From: Luteimonas sp. 8-5
Lineage (GTDB): Bacteria; Pseudomonadota; Gammaproteobacteria; Xanthomonadales; Xanthomonadaceae
Direction: 5' to 3'
NCBI RefSeq assembly: GCF_029763755.1
Contig: NZ_JARUVM010000022.1
Span: forward strand, 1 to 56,404
Length of the DNA stretch: 56,404 bases
Positions 1-8,470 of this stretch are shown piece by piece. The notes beneath the pieces were generated by a model that ran no database searches, had not been told where the DNA came from, and saw only the letters and a list, made by a program, of their open reading frames with translations. Position numbers and translations under genes: made by a program. The stretch's first letter is position 1; every line of letters begins with the position of its first letter.

Positions 1-203
1 GCGACCACCAGCTCGACTTCGTGGTGCAGCTCGCGCGTGGCCGGCGGGTAGGGCACCACGCCGTCGCGGACGATGGCGTCGGCGGGCTTGAGGAAGAATA
101 CGGGGCGGCCGCGGTCGGCGGCGGGTGCCGGGGTGGCGCCCATTTCGCGGGCGTGGTCGGCGAAGTTGCGGCCGACGCAGTAGATCCGGTGGACGGGCAG
201 CAT
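1..203 (-). CDS. FAH-family hydrolase, N-terminal part (gene runs off left edge)
   Basis: Only the first 67 codons are visible, from the ATG at 203 to the left edge. The protein begins [18 protein letters not shown]. This YCVGRNFxxHAxE start followed by [11 protein letters not shown] is the N-terminal signature of the fumarylacetoacetate hydrolase superfamily, in the short type that includes fumarylpyruvate hydrolases and YcgM-like acylpyruvases. Those Mg-dependent enzymes act on acylpyruvates or oxaloacetate-type beta-keto acids. The HHEVELVV stretch at the very edge holds the first metal-binding ExE residues. The start lies 23 bases after the stop of the small membrane protein gene on the same strand. 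The substrate cannot be told from this fragment. Confidence 0.8.
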   Translation of the reverse strand, partial: MLPVHRIYCVGRNFADHAREMGATPAPAADRGRPVFFLKPADAIVRDGVVPYPPATRELHHEVELVV

Positions 204-226
204 CGGCGCCGGGCTGCGGTGGCCGC

Positions 227-490
227 TCAGGCCTTGCCGACGACCCGGAACTCGCCCTCGACCACCTGCGCGTCCCGCGCGGGCGCGGCGGGGCGCTTGC
301 GCAGCAGCCGCGCCGCCAGGCCGATGGCCAGCATCGCCGCACCCACGAACACGCTGAAGAACACCAGCACCGCCAGCACCACCAGGCCGAGCAGGCCCAT
401 CAGGATCCGCAGCAGCGGATTGCGCCGCAGGCGCGGCTGGGCGTTGCGGAAGAAGGCGTGGCGATCGAAACGGAAATGCAGGGCGGACAT
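227..490 (-). CDS. Small single-span membrane protein, hypothetical
   Basis: An 87-residue frame starting at the ATG at 490, read [20 protein letters not shown]. An in-frame start eight codons upstream (514) is possible but adds nothing recognisable. A basic N-terminal stretch is followed by one strong hydrophobic segment at about residues 27-60, rich in Leu, Val and Phe. A charged tail follows (RLLRKRP, then VVEGEFRVV). The layout suggests an inner-membrane protein with a cytoplasmic basic face. No family or function is recognised. It lies just upstream of the FAH-family gene on the same strand, so the two may be co-transcribed. Confidence 0.55.
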   Translation of the reverse strand: MSALHFRFDRHAFFRNAQPRLRRNPLLRILMGLLGLVVLAVLVFFSVFVGAAMLAIGLAARLLRKRPAAPARDAQVVEGEFRVVGKA

Positions 491-564
491 TCGGTGGACG
501 GTCTCGTGACACAATTCGGCAACGGCCGGGGACCGGCAGTATCGGACGAGGCGCAGTCGGGTTT

Positions 565-921
565 GTGAGAAGTTCGTTAAATCCTGTGGAGCCGGTCACG
601 CTTGCGAGCCTCCAGGCCATCGAGGACGGCGGTTTCGCCGAGGCCGAGGCCGAAATCGACGGCTCGGCCGAGTCGCTGATCCTCTACCGCGACGGCGACT
701 CGGTGCGGGCCTGGCTCAATGTCTGCCCGCACGCGGGCCGCCGCCTGGACTGGGCGCCGGGCCAGTTCCTCAAGTCGAAGGACGGCCTGCTGGTGTGCGC
801 CGTGCACGGCGCCAGCTTCGAACTGCAGCGCGGCGAATGCGTGGCCGGGCCCTGCCGCGGCGATTGCCTCAAGCCGGTGGCGGTCGAAGTCGCCGGCGAC
901 GCCGTGTTGCTCAGAACATGA
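565..921 (+). CDS. Rieske (2Fe-2S) domain protein
   Basis: A 118-residue stand-alone Rieske domain that starts at GTG 565. The two cluster-binding motifs are clear: C54-P-H56 ([10 protein letters not shown]) and C78-A-V-H81 ([10 protein letters not shown]), so two Cys and two His ligate a 2Fe-2S cluster. The later [13 protein letters not shown] segment is typical of small soluble Rieske ferredoxin-like proteins of the NirD/assimilatory type. It is probably an electron carrier, but no partner oxygenase or reductase lies nearby. No signal peptide or membrane segment is seen, so it is probably cytoplasmic. Its 3' end overlaps the 3' end of the convergent permease gene by 11 bases. Confidence 0.85.
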   Translation: MRSSLNPVEPVTLASLQAIEDGGFAEAEAEIDGSAESLILYRDGDSVRAWLNVCPHAGRRLDWAPGQFLKSKDGLLVCAVHGASFELQRGECVAGPCRGDCLKPVAVEVAGDAVLLRT

Positions 922-2749
922 GGTTGACCGCGACCACCACGATCGCGGTGTAGACCAGGGTCAGCGGCCCGCCGACGCGCCACATGTCGCGCGGCGTGTA
1001 TCCCGCCGGGCCGGTGATCATCGAGATCGACGGGTTCGAGGCGGTGATGAAGTTGTTGGAGGCCGACAGCGCCACGATCAGGGCGAAACCGGTGGGATCG
1101 CCGCCGACCGCAAGCGCCAGGTTGATCGCCAGCGGCACCATCACGATGGTCGCGCCCACGTGGCTGATCACCATCGAGAACGCGGTGGTCAGCAGCGCCA
1201 GCACCAGTTCGATCACCCAGATCGGCAGGCCCTCGGGCAGGCGCTCGATGCTGTGGCCGGCGATCCATGCCGCCGCGCCGCTGCTGTCCATCGCCCAGCC
1301 CAGCGGAATCAGGCAGGCCATCAGGAACACCGTCTTCCAGCTGATCGCCGAGTAGGCCTCGTCCATCTTCAGCACGCCGGCGACCAGCATGCCCGCCACG
1401 CCGGTCATTAGCGCGATGGTGGTCGGGATCCGCGACGACAGCGCCAGCAGCATGCACACCGCGAAGATGCCCATCGCGATCTTGAACTTGTGCGGGCGCT
1501 GCTCGCCCTTCGGGTAGTCGGTGACGACCACGAAGTCGCGGCCCTTGGCCGCCTCGGCCAGGTCGGTCCAGATGCTGTGCAGCACCAGCATGTCGCCGGC
1601 GCGCAGCTTCATCGAGCGCACGTCCTCGTTGTGCACTTCCTTGTCGCGGTTGATCGCCAGCAGGCTGATGCCCTGCTGCTTGCGCAGGCGCAGGTCGGCG
1701 GCGCTCTTGCCGATGAACTTCGAGGTCGGCGGCACCACCGCCTCGGAAATGCCGGCGCGGCTGGGATTGAACAGGTCGCCGAACTCGCGCAGCCGCGTGG
1801 ACAGGCGCAGGAAGTGGTTCTGGGCGAAGTCGGCGACCTGCTGGCGCACGCCCATCACCCCGAGCACGCTGCCGACCCAGATGCGGGTGTCGCCCGGAGG
1901 CGCCAGGCGCGACTCGTTGCCGGTCTTGAGGGCGAGCACCAGCGGCGCGCCGTGCAGGCGCTCGGCCTCGCCCAGGGCCATGCCGACCAGCGGGCTGTCG
2001 GCACCGACGGTGAGTTCGAACACCTCGCCCTCGATGCCGTAGGTGTTGGCGAAATAGCTCTGCGTGCGCGCGGGCGTCACGCCCTTGTCGCTGTCGCCGC
2101 GCAACAGCTTGCCGCCGAAGAAGTGGAAGTAGAGCAGGCACGCCGCGAGCAGCGCCAGGCCGATCGGCAGCGGCGCGAACATCTTCAGCGGCTCCAGCGT
2201 GGCCACGCCCGACGGCAGGTTGGCGTTGGCCGACACCAGCAGGTCGTTGAGCAGGATCAGCGGCGAGTTGCCGACCATGGTCAGGCCGCCGCCCATGATG
2301 ATCGCGGCCGACATCGGCATCAGCAGCCGCGACAGGCTCAGGCCGGTGCGCGCGGTCAGGCGCGAGGCGATCGGCAGGTACAGCGCGGTCACCGAGGTGT
2401 TCTGCATGATCGCCGAGTTCATGCCGGCGACCGCCGAGGTGAGGACCAGCAGCCGTTTCTCGACGCCGTGCGCGCGCCGCAGCAGCCAGCCGGCGAGGCG
2501 GTTGAGCGCGCCGGTGCGGTCCAGGCCGGCGCCCAGGATCATCGTCGCCATGACGTTGATCACCGCGTCGGAGGAGAAGCCGCTGAAGATGTCCTCGGCC
2601 GCGACCAGCCCGGTGAGGCCGAGCAGCACCAGGACCACCAGCGCGACCACGTCGGCGCGGATGCGCTCGAACATGAACATGACCATCGTGAAGCCCACCA
2701 GCCCGAGCACGAGCTTCATGTCGGTGGTGAGCGTCAGCGCGGTATCCAT
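911..2749 (-). CDS. SLC13/DASS-type permease with two TrkA-C domains
   Basis: A 612-residue polytopic inner-membrane protein. It has an N-terminal block of hydrophobic helices to about residue 205, then two soluble TrkA-C (RCK C-terminal) domains at about 235-315 and 325-410, then a second helix block to the end. This split-membrane plan is that of bacterial SLC13-family anion permeases with regulatory TrkA-C inserts, often annotated as citrate, sulfate or dicarboxylate transporters. The NTSVTAL and NSPLILLND stretches match the hairpin motifs of that family. The substrate is not predictable. The gene starts 24 bases downstream of trmB and could be the last gene of the thiS-thiG-trmB operon. 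Confidence 0.8.
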   Translation of the reverse strand: MDTALTLTTDMKLVLGLVGFTMVMFMFERIRADVVALVVLVLLGLTGLVAAEDIFSGFSSDAVINVMATMILGAGLDRTGALNRLAGWLLRRAHGVEKRLLVLTSAVAGMNSAIMQNTSVTALYLPIASRLTARTGLSLSRLLMPMSAAIIMGGGLTMVGNSPLILLNDLLVSANANLPSGVATLEPLKMFAPLPIGLALLAACLLYFHFFGGKLLRGDSDKGVTPARTQSYFANTYGIEGEVFELTVGADSPLVGMALGEAERLHGAPLVLALKTGNESRLAPPGDTRIWVGSVLGVMGVRQQVADFAQNHFLRLSTRLREFGDLFNPSRAGISEAVVPPTSKFIGKSAADLRLRKQQGISLLAINRDKEVHNEDVRSMKLRAGDMLVLHSIWTDLAEAAKGRDFVVVTDYPKGEQRPHKFKIAMGIFAVCMLLALSSRIPTTIALMTGVAGMLVAGVLKMDEAYSAISWKTVFLMACLIPLGWAMDSSGAAAWIAGHSIERLPEGLPIWVIELVLALLTTAFSMVISHVGATIVMVPLAINLALAVGGDPTGFALIVALSASNNFITASNPSISMITGPAGYTPRDMWRVGGPLTLVYTAIVVVAVNLMF

Positions 2750-2773
2750 CGGGCGGCGTTCGGTCCTGGCGCT

Positions 2774-3496
2774 TCAGCAGCGGTCGTAGAGCAGGTCCCA
2801 GACTCCGTGGCCGAGCTTCAGGCCGCGGGCTTCGAAGTGGGTCTGCGGGCGCCAGTCCGGCCGCGGCACATGGCCGCGCGGTCCGGCGCGGTTGCGCAGG
2901 CCCGGAGTGGCGTCGAGCACGTCCCACATCTGTTCGGCATAGTCGTGCCAATCGGTGGCAAGGTGCAAGCGCCCGCCGGGCGCCAGCTTGCGCACCAGCA
3001 GCGCCGCGAACGCGGGCGACACCAGCCGGCGCTTGTGATGGCGCTTCTTGTGCCAGGGGTCGGGGAAATAGATCCGGACCTCGTCGAGGCTGGCGTCGGC
3101 GACTTCGTTCTGCAGCACTTCCACCGCGTCGTGGTGGTACAGGCGGACATTGCGGGCATCGTCCTGCGCCAGCGCATTGAGCAGGCGACCGACACCGGGC
3201 GCATGCACCTCGATGCCGATGTGGTCGCGCTCCGGGTCGCGGGCCGCCGAATGGCGCAGGGCCTCTCCGTTGCCGAAGCCGACTTCCAGGATGCGCGGCG
3301 CCTGGCGGCCGAAGACGGAATCGAAGTCGCGCGGGCTGCCCTGGTAATCCAGCCCGAAGCGCGGCCACAGCGCATCGAAAGCACGCTGCTGGGCCGGGGT
3401 GAAGCGGCCCTGGCGCAGCACGAAGCTGCGCACGGCGCGATGCCCCGGCTCGACGGTGAAAGGCTTGCGATCCGGCGCCCGCGCGGTACCCGTCAT
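2774..3496 (-). CDS. trmB: tRNA (guanine-N7-)-methyltransferase TrmB
   Basis: A 240-residue SAM-dependent methyltransferase that makes m7G46 in the tRNA variable loop. The SAM-binding motif [12 protein letters not shown] and the family signature [15 protein letters not shown] are both present, and length is normal for TrmB. The open frame continues far upstream, but the ATG at 3496 overlaps the thiG stop by four bases (ATGA), which fixes the start and indicates translational coupling. A long basic N-terminal arm ([19 protein letters not shown]) is usual in this lineage. Third gene of the thiS-thiG-trmB operon. Confidence 0.95.
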   Translation of the reverse strand: MTGTARAPDRKPFTVEPGHRAVRSFVLRQGRFTPAQQRAFDALWPRFGLDYQGSPRDFDSVFGRQAPRILEVGFGNGEALRHSAARDPERDHIGIEVHAPGVGRLLNALAQDDARNVRLYHHDAVEVLQNEVADASLDEVRIYFPDPWHKKRHHKRRLVSPAFAALLVRKLAPGGRLHLATDWHDYAEQMWDVLDATPGLRNRAGPRGHVPRPDWRPQTHFEARGLKLGHGVWDLLYDRC

Positions 3497-4296
3497 CCGC
3501 CGACCAGACCGTCGACGGGCGAGGAAGCGCTCGCGTAGCGCTTGCGCGGAATGCGGCCGGCGAGGAAGGCGTCGCGGCCCGCCTGGATCCCGAGTTGCAT
3601 GGCGCGGGCCATGCGCACCGGATCCTTCGCCCCGGCGATCGCGGTATTCATCAGAACGCCGTCGCAACCCAGTTCCATCGCGATCGCCGCGTCGGATGCG
3701 GTGCCGACGCCCGCGTCGACGATGATCGGCACCTGCGCGTTCTCGACGATCTCGAGCAGGTTGTAGCGGTTCTGGATGCCCAGGCCGGAACCGATCGGCG
3801 CGGCCAGCGGCATCACCGCCACGCAGCCGATCTGCTCCAGGCGCTTGCACAGGATGGGATCGTCCGAGGTGTAGACCATCACGTCGAAGCCTTCGGCCAC
3901 CAGCGTCTCGGCCGCGGCCAGGGTCTGCACCACGTCCGGGAACAGGGTGCGTTGGTCGCCCAGCACCTCGAGCTTCACCAGCTTGTGCCCGTCCAGCAGT
4001 TCGCGCGCCAGGCGGCAGGTGCGCACGGCTTCCTCGGCGGAATAGCAGCCGGCGGTGTTGGGCAGCAGGGTGTAACGGTCGGGTGGCAGGACGTCGAGCA
4101 GGTTGGGCTCGTCCGGGTTCTGCCCGATATTCGTGCGGCGGATCGCCACGGTGACGATTTCGGAGCCGGCGGCCTCGGTGGCGCGGCGGGTTTCGTCCAG
4201 GTCGCGGAACTTGCCCGTGCCGGTGAGCAGGCGCGAACGGTAACGCTTGCCGGCGATGACCAGTGCGTCGTCGCCAGCGGGGGAGTTTGCTTTCAT
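3493..4296 (-). CDS. thiG: Thiazole synthase ThiG
   Basis: A 267-residue TIM-barrel enzyme of thiamine biosynthesis. It condenses 1-deoxy-xylulose 5-phosphate, dehydroglycine and the sulfur carried as ThiS thiocarboxylate into the thiazole phosphate moiety. The Schiff-base lysine is K108 in VKLEVLGD. The phosphate-binding C-terminal motifs ([19 protein letters not shown] and [11 protein letters not shown]) are intact. It lies 33 bases after thiS, its sulfur-carrier partner, and overlaps trmB by four bases. Length and motifs are those of a functional enzyme. Confidence 0.97.
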   Translation of the reverse strand: MKANSPAGDDALVIAGKRYRSRLLTGTGKFRDLDETRRATEAAGSEIVTVAIRRTNIGQNPDEPNLLDVLPPDRYTLLPNTAGCYSAEEAVRTCRLARELLDGHKLVKLEVLGDQRTLFPDVVQTLAAAETLVAEGFDVMVYTSDDPILCKRLEQIGCVAVMPLAAPIGSGLGIQNRYNLLEIVENAQVPIIVDAGVGTASDAAIAMELGCDGVLMNTAIAGAKDPVRMARAMQLGIQAGRDAFLAGRIPRKRYASASSPVDGLVGG

Positions 4297-4329
4297 GCCG
4301 CGATTTTAGCGGGTTTCCAGTGCCGGACC

Positions 4330-4530
4330 CTAACCGCCGCCAAGTGCGTGCACGATCTCGACGCTGTCGCCTTCGGCCAGCTCGTGGGTGGCATGCATGC
4401 TGCGCGGGACGATCTGTCCGTTGACCTCGACCGCCACCCGGCGCTGGCCGTATCCGGCCTCGGCAAGCAGGGCGGCGATGGTGCACGGAACGGGGAGGTC
4501 GTGGCTGGCGCCGTTCAACTGGATTTTCAT
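4330..4530 (-). CDS. thiS: Sulfur carrier protein ThiS
   Basis: A 66-residue ubiquitin-like protein starting at ATG 4530 ([13 protein letters not shown]). It ends in the diglycine tail ALGGG that is adenylated by ThiF and converted to the thiocarboxylate donating sulfur to ThiG. The frame is open further upstream, but the ATG at 4530 gives the family's normal length and fold start (KIQLNG). It is the first gene of the thiS-thiG-trmB operon. Only 73 bases separate it from the divergent esterase start, so promoters for both must share that interval. Confidence 0.95.
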   Translation of the reverse strand: MKIQLNGASHDLPVPCTIAALLAEAGYGQRRVAVEVNGQIVPRSMHATHELAEGDSVEIVHALGGG

Positions 4531-4603
4531 GCCGCCATTGTCGCAGGATAGGCCCCATGCGGCGGCGTATGCCCCGCTGCCGCCCGACCTCAAGGAGATC
4601 ACT

Positions 4604-6463
4604 GTGTCGAAAACCAGCCCGTCGTCGAACCGCAAGCCGCTCCGCACCCTCCTGGCCGCCGCCCTGGCGCTCGCCGCCATGCCGGCCATGGCCCAGGATT
4701 CGCCCTTCTCGCAGACGGTTTTCTTCGGCGACAGCCTGACCGACAGCGGTCACTTCCGCCCGGTACTGATCCAGATGCTGGGCCCGAACGGCGCCCTCAT
4801 CGGCAAGTTCACCACCAATCCCGGCCTGGTCTGGTCCGAATACCTGGCCGACCGCTACGGCACCAGCGCCGCCACCGATGGCGAAGGCGGCACCAACTAC
4901 GCCGTGGGCGGCGCGCGGGTCGGCGTCGACACCGTCGGCGGCCTGGGCGCGACGCCGTCGCTGGCCACCCAGGTCGGTGCCTACCTCGGCAGCAACGGCG
5001 GCCAGGCCGATCCCAATGCGCTGTACACGGTCTGGGGCGGCGCCAATGACGTGTTCAGCATCACCGATCCGGCGCAGGCCCCGGCCGTCATCGGCGGCGC
5101 GGTCACCGCCGAAGTGGGCATCGTCGGCGCGCTCAAGGCCGCCGGCGCGCAGTACGTGATGGTCGCGAACCTGCCCGACCTCGGCCTGACCCCGTCGTTC
5201 CGCGCCGGCGGCGCGCCGATGATGGCGCAGGGCACCGCCCTGGCCTCGGCCTACAACGATGCCTTGTTCTCCGGACTCGCCAGCCAGGGGCTGTCGGTGA
5301 TCCCGGTCGACACCTTCAACTTCCTGCGCGAGGTGGTCGCCGATCCGGGCGCCTACGGCTTCACCAATGTCGTCGGCCAGGGCTGCTCGACTGCCGTCCA
5401 GGGCGGCAGCGCGCTGTTCTGCAGCCCGGCGTCCTACGTCGCGCCGGGCGTGCCCGACACCTACATGTTCGCCGACGGCGTGCATCCGACCACCCGCACC
5501 CACGCGATGATGGCCGACCTGGCCGCCTCGATGATCGACGGCCCGCGCCAGGTCGCGATGCTGCCGCACGTAGAGTCCTCGGTCGGCCGTGCCCGCGCCG
5601 AGCGCGTGGCGGCACGTACCAGCCGCGCGCGCGAGGCCGGCGAGGGCATGCAGTGGTGGTTCGACGTGCGCGCCGATTCGCAGCGCTACGGCGGCGGCGA
5701 GGATTACGACGGCATCGGCCCGGCGCTGACCATCGGCGTCGAGAAGGCCAGCGGCAACTTCATCTACGGTGCCTTCGCCGGCTACAGCCAGCAGGCCATG
5801 GACTGGGGCCTGCGCCGCGGCAGCTTCGACCAGAGCGACGCCACCGTGGGCGGCTATGCCGGCTGGAGCTCGGGCGCCCTGTGGATCAACGGCCAGGTGA
5901 GCTACTCGCAGGTCGGCTACGACATCGACCGCGAGGTGCAGCTCGGCCCGGTGACCCGCGTCCACAGCGGCTCGCCCGACGGCAGCAACCTGAGCGTCGG
6001 CGCCGGCATCGGCTGGGACTTCGGCCAGGGCAGCGCGCTGCGCCACGGCCCGGTCCTGACCGTGCTCTCGCAGCAGATCGACGTCGACGGCTACGCCGAA
6101 TCCGATGCGTCGCTGTCCAGCTCGCTGGCCTATTCCGACCAGTCCGTGGATTCGCTGATCGGCAGCATCGGCTGGCAGCTGGAGTGGTCGCCGACCGATC
6201 GCATCCACCCCTATGCCCGCATCACCTGGGACCGCGAGTTCGAGGACGCCCCGGAGCAGGCCTTCGCCACGGCGCAGACGATCCCGGGTTCGCTGGAGTA
6301 CGCGGTGCCAGGGCTGGCCTTCGACGACATGTACGGCACGGTGCTGTTCGGCGCCCGGACCGAGATCCTCGGCATGGAAGCCAACGTCGGCGCCACCGCG
6401 ACCATCAACCAGGGCGGCGGCAACGACGCCACGGTGTTCGCGACCTTCGGCAACCGCTTCTGA
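4604..6463 (+). CDS. GDSL esterase/lipase autotransporter (EstA-type)
   Basis: A 619-residue secreted esterase. The GTG at 4604 is chosen because AAGGAG stands six bases upstream and a signal peptide follows ([20 protein letters not shown] then cleavage near AMAQDSP); the in-frame ATG at 4388 lies inside the divergent thiS gene. The passenger (about 35-330) holds the GDSL blocks: [11 protein letters not shown] (nucleophile Ser), GGANDVF (oxyanion Asn) and DGVHPT (catalytic Asp and His). A linker rich in Arg and Ala is followed by an autotransporter beta-barrel from about 350, ending in a terminal Phe (FGNRF). It is expected to be displayed on the outer membrane, like Pseudomonas EstA, and to hydrolyse lipid or glycolipid esters. 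Confidence 0.93.
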   Translation: MSKTSPSSNRKPLRTLLAAALALAAMPAMAQDSPFSQTVFFGDSLTDSGHFRPVLIQMLGPNGALIGKFTTNPGLVWSEYLADRYGTSAATDGEGGTNYAVGGARVGVDTVGGLGATPSLATQVGAYLGSNGGQADPNALYTVWGGANDVFSITDPAQAPAVIGGAVTAEVGIVGALKAAGAQYVMVANLPDLGLTPSFRAGGAPMMAQGTALASAYNDALFSGLASQGLSVIPVDTFNFLREVVADPGAYGFTNVVGQGCSTAVQGGSALFCSPASYVAPGVPDTYMFADGVHPTTRTHAMMADLAASMIDGPRQVAMLPHVESSVGRARAERVAARTSRAREAGEGMQWWFDVRADSQRYGGGEDYDGIGPALTIGVEKASGNFIYGAFAGYSQQAMDWGLRRGSFDQSDATVGGYAGWSSGALWINGQVSYSQVGYDIDREVQLGPVTRVHSGSPDGSNLSVGAGIGWDFGQGSALRHGPVLTVLSQQIDVDGYAESDASLSSSLAYSDQSVDSLIGSIGWQLEWSPTDRIHPYARITWDREFEDAPEQAFATAQTIPGSLEYAVPGLAFDDMYGTVLFGARTEILGMEANVGATATINQGGGNDATVFATFGNRF

Positions 6464-6487
6464 GTCGCGCTAGAATCCGGTTCCCGC

Positions 6488-6561
6488 GCGGGTGTAGCTC
6501 AATGGTAGAGCTGTAGCTTCCCAAGCTACTGACGAGGGTTCGATTCCCTTCACCCGCTCCA
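6488..6561 (+). tRNA. tRNA-Gly (anticodon CCC)
   Basis: A complete cloverleaf can be drawn by hand. The acceptor stem GCGGGTG pairs with CACCCGC, and the D arm is GCTC...GAGC. The anticodon stem GTAGC/GCTAC closes the loop TTCCCAA with anticodon CCC, and the T loop is TTCGATT. Discriminator U is followed by an encoded CCA at 6559-6561. It closely resembles the E. coli glyU tRNA, which reads GGG. It lies 24 bases after the esterase stop and 24 bases before rimK. No integrase or attachment-site duplication is seen next to it. Confidence 0.97.
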
Positions 6562-6585
6562 GCACTTGCCAGGCTTCAGCCCCGC

Positions 6586-7488
6586 ATGAAGCTCGCCATC
6601 CTGTCGCGCAACGCAAAGCTGTACTCGACCAGGCGACTGGTCGAGGCGGCGCGCGAGCGCCACCACACCGTGCGGGTGCTCGACCCGCTGCGCTGCTACC
6701 TGCGGATCAGCGCCGGCGGCTTCGCCATGCACTACAAGGGCAAGTCGATCGCCGGCTACGACGCGGTGATCCCGCGCATCGGCGCTTCCATCACCCGTTA
6801 CGGCACGGCGGTGCTGCGCCAGTTCGAGCTGATGGGCACGCACACCCCCAACTGTTCCGACGCGATCGCGCGTTCGCGCGACAAGCTGCGCAGCCACCAG
6901 TTGCTGGCGGCGCAGGGCATCGGCCTGCCGGTCACGGTGTTCGGCGACAACCCGGACGACACCGACGACCTGCTGTCGATGCTGGGGCCGCCGCCGCACG
7001 TGGTGAAGCTCAACGAAGGCACCCAGGGCGCCGGCGTCATCCTCACCGAGAAGCCGTCCGCTTCGCGCAGCGTGGTCGAGACCCTGCGCGGCCTGTACGC
7101 GAACTTCCTGGTGCAGGAGTTCATCGCCGAGGCGCGCGGGGCCGACATCCGCTGTTTCGTGGTCGGAGACCGGGTGGTGGCCGCCATGCGCCGGCAGGCG
7201 CCCAGGGGCGAGTTCCGCTCCAACCTGCATCGTGGCGGCACCGCGTCCCCGGTGCGGGCTTCCGCGGCGGAGCAGGCGACCGCGGTGCGGGCCGCCGCCG
7301 CCCTCGGCCTGGGGGTCGCCGGCGTGGACCTGATCCGCTCGAAGCGTGGTCCGCTGGTGCTGGAGGTCAACTCCTCGCCCGGGCTGGAAGGGATCGAAGC
7401 GGCCACCGGCGTGGACATCGCCCGCCGGGTCATCGACTACGTGGTGGCGGGGTGCCCGGCCCCGGCCAAGGGTCGCAGGGCTGCGTGA
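6586..7488 (+). CDS. rimK: RimK-type ATP-grasp ligase (ribosomal protein S6 glutamate ligase)
   Basis: A 300-residue ATP-grasp protein that aligns along its whole length with E. coli RimK, which adds glutamates to the C terminus of ribosomal protein S6. Hallmarks are [20 protein letters not shown], the ATP-binding [13 protein letters not shown], the substrate-loop FRSNLHRGG, and the metal-binding [13 protein letters not shown]. It starts at the ATG at 6586, just downstream of tRNA-Gly. It probably acts in the cytosol. The partner rpsF is not in the window, so the exact amino-acid substrate remains inferred from similarity. Confidence 0.9.
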   Translation: MKLAILSRNAKLYSTRRLVEAARERHHTVRVLDPLRCYLRISAGGFAMHYKGKSIAGYDAVIPRIGASITRYGTAVLRQFELMGTHTPNCSDAIARSRDKLRSHQLLAAQGIGLPVTVFGDNPDDTDDLLSMLGPPPHVVKLNEGTQGAGVILTEKPSASRSVVETLRGLYANFLVQEFIAEARGADIRCFVVGDRVVAAMRRQAPRGEFRSNLHRGGTASPVRASAAEQATAVRAAAALGLGVAGVDLIRSKRGPLVLEVNSSPGLEGIEAATGVDIARRVIDYVVAGCPAPAKGRRAA

Positions 7489-7520
7489 GACTGGTGTCCG
7501 GAGGGGTCGCTTTCACGCAT

Positions 7521-7567
7521 TCTTAACGGCCCTTTTAACGGCTGTTTAATCGCCCCCTGCGTAGCCT
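7521..7567 (+). promoter_or_regulatory. Candidate OmpR-family operator (three 11-bp-spaced repeats) with -10
   Basis: Three T/A-rich hexamers stand in the same orientation with an 11-base period: TCTTAA at 7521, CTTTTA at 7532 and TGTTTA at 7543, separated by GC-rich five-base spacers. Direct repeats of one helical turn are the binding pattern of OmpR/PhoB-family regulators, and TGTTTA matches the PhoP half-site. A possible -10 (TAGCCT, 7562) lies 13 bases after the last repeat, and no -35 is evident, as at activator-dependent promoters. The geometry is seen directly. Binding by the regulator encoded just downstream is inference. Confidence 0.4.
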
Positions 7568-7572
7568 AGTCC

Positions 7573-7693
7573 GGACCGCGAACCTGCTCTCTCCAGCTCG
7601 TCACACTCGTCAGGTGCCGCTGTCCGGCGTCGCAGTTTTCGGTAATCGGGGCAATGCTTTGGCCCAGGCGCGGGTTTCCGCGCCTGGGTTTTT
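7573..7693 (+). ncRNA. Candidate small RNA ending at a strong intrinsic terminator
   Basis: The 298-base gap between rimK and the response regulator holds no convincing reading frame. It does hold a repeat-type promoter (7521-7567) and a near-perfect intrinsic terminator (7663-7693). A transcript starting near 7573 would be about 120 nucleotides. The alternative is that the terminator simply ends rimK, whose stop lies 175 bases upstream, but that would not explain the promoter-like block in between. The start position is an estimate. No known RNA family is recognised. Confidence 0.35.
7663..7693 (+). terminator. Rho-independent terminator
   Basis: An 11-base-pair perfect stem, CCCAGGCGCGG pairing with CCGCGCCTGGG, closes a four-base loop (GTTT) and is followed at once by TTTTT. 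This is a textbook intrinsic terminator on the plus strand. It separates rimK and the candidate small RNA from the two-component operon that starts at 7787. Confidence 0.85.
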
Positions 7694-7786
7694 GTTTGCC
7701 TGCGCCGGCGGTGCCTGCATGCGGGCATTCACCAGGCCGTATGCCAGAATCAGGGCAGCTTCCGTCGCCCCCGCACAGGAATCCGA

Positions 7787-8470
7787 ATGCGCATCCTCGT
7801 CATCGAAGACAACACCGATATCGCCGCCAACCTCGGCGACTACCTGGAGGATCGCGGGCACACCGTCGACTTCGCCGCCGACGGCGTCACCGGCCTGCAC
7901 CTGGCGGTGGTGCACGACTTCGATGCCGTGGTCCTGGACCTGAGCCTGCCGGGCATGGACGGGCTGGAGGTCTGCCGCAAGCTGCGCAACGAGGCGCGCA
8001 AGCAGACGCCGGTGCTGATGCTGACCGCCCGCGATTCCCTGGACAACAAACTGGCCGGCTTCGACTCGGGTGCCGACGACTACCTGATCAAGCCGTTCGC
8101 GCTGCAGGAGGTCGAGGTCCGCCTCAATGCCCTGGCGCGGCGCGGCAAGGGCATGCAGACCCGGGTGCTGGACGTCGCCGACCTGGAATACAACCTGGAC
8201 ACGCTGGAAGTGCGCCGCGGCGGCAAGCTGCTGCAGCTCAATCCGACCGCGCTGAAGATCCTGCAGGCGCTGATGGAGGCTTCCCCGGCGGTGGTGACGC
8301 GGCAGGAACTCGAGACCCGGGTCTGGGGCGAGGAGCTGCCCGACTCGGACTCGCTGCGCGTGCACATCCACGGCCTGCGCGCGGTCGTCGACAAGCCGTT
8401 CGACACCGCGCTGATCCAGACCCGCCACGGCATCGGCTACCGGATCGCTGCTCCAGATGGCGGCAACTGA
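7787..8470 (+). CDS. OmpR/PhoB-family response regulator (ColR/PhoP-like)
   Basis: A 227-residue regulator starting at ATG 7787. The receiver domain (1-115) has the acidic pair E7-D8, phospho-acceptor D51 in VVLDLSLPGMDG, and the DDYLIKPF lysine. The C-terminal winged helix (about 130-222) has the usual LNPTALKILQALM and RVHIHGLRAVVDKPF segments. It is the DNA-binding partner of the kinase that overlaps it by 14 bases. Similarity is to the ColR/PhoP group of Xanthomonadaceae regulators, which govern envelope, metal or antimicrobial-peptide responses, but the exact orthologue cannot be fixed from sequence alone. Confidence 0.93.
   Translation: MRILVIEDNTDIAANLGDYLEDRGHTVDFAADGVTGLHLAVVHDFDAVVLDLSLPGMDGLEVCRKLRNEARKQTPVLMLTARDSLDNKLAGFDSGADDYLIKPFALQEVEVRLNALARRGKGMQTRVLDVADLEYNLDTLEVRRGGKLLQLNPTALKILQALMEASPAVVTRQELETRVWGEELPDSDSLRVHIHGLRAVVDKPFDTALIQTRHGIGYRIAAPDGGN

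Noticed and set aside
684-3368. An 894-codon minus-strand open frame across the Rieske gene, the permease and trmB
   Set aside because: It lies in a different frame from the recognisable permease and trmB genes and is Arg/Pro/Ala low-complexity, as expected from third-position GC bias.
6488-6561. tRNA-Gly as an integration site for a mobile island
   Set aside because: No integrase, no duplicated tRNA 3' end and no change in gene type follow it; rimK starts 24 bases downstream.
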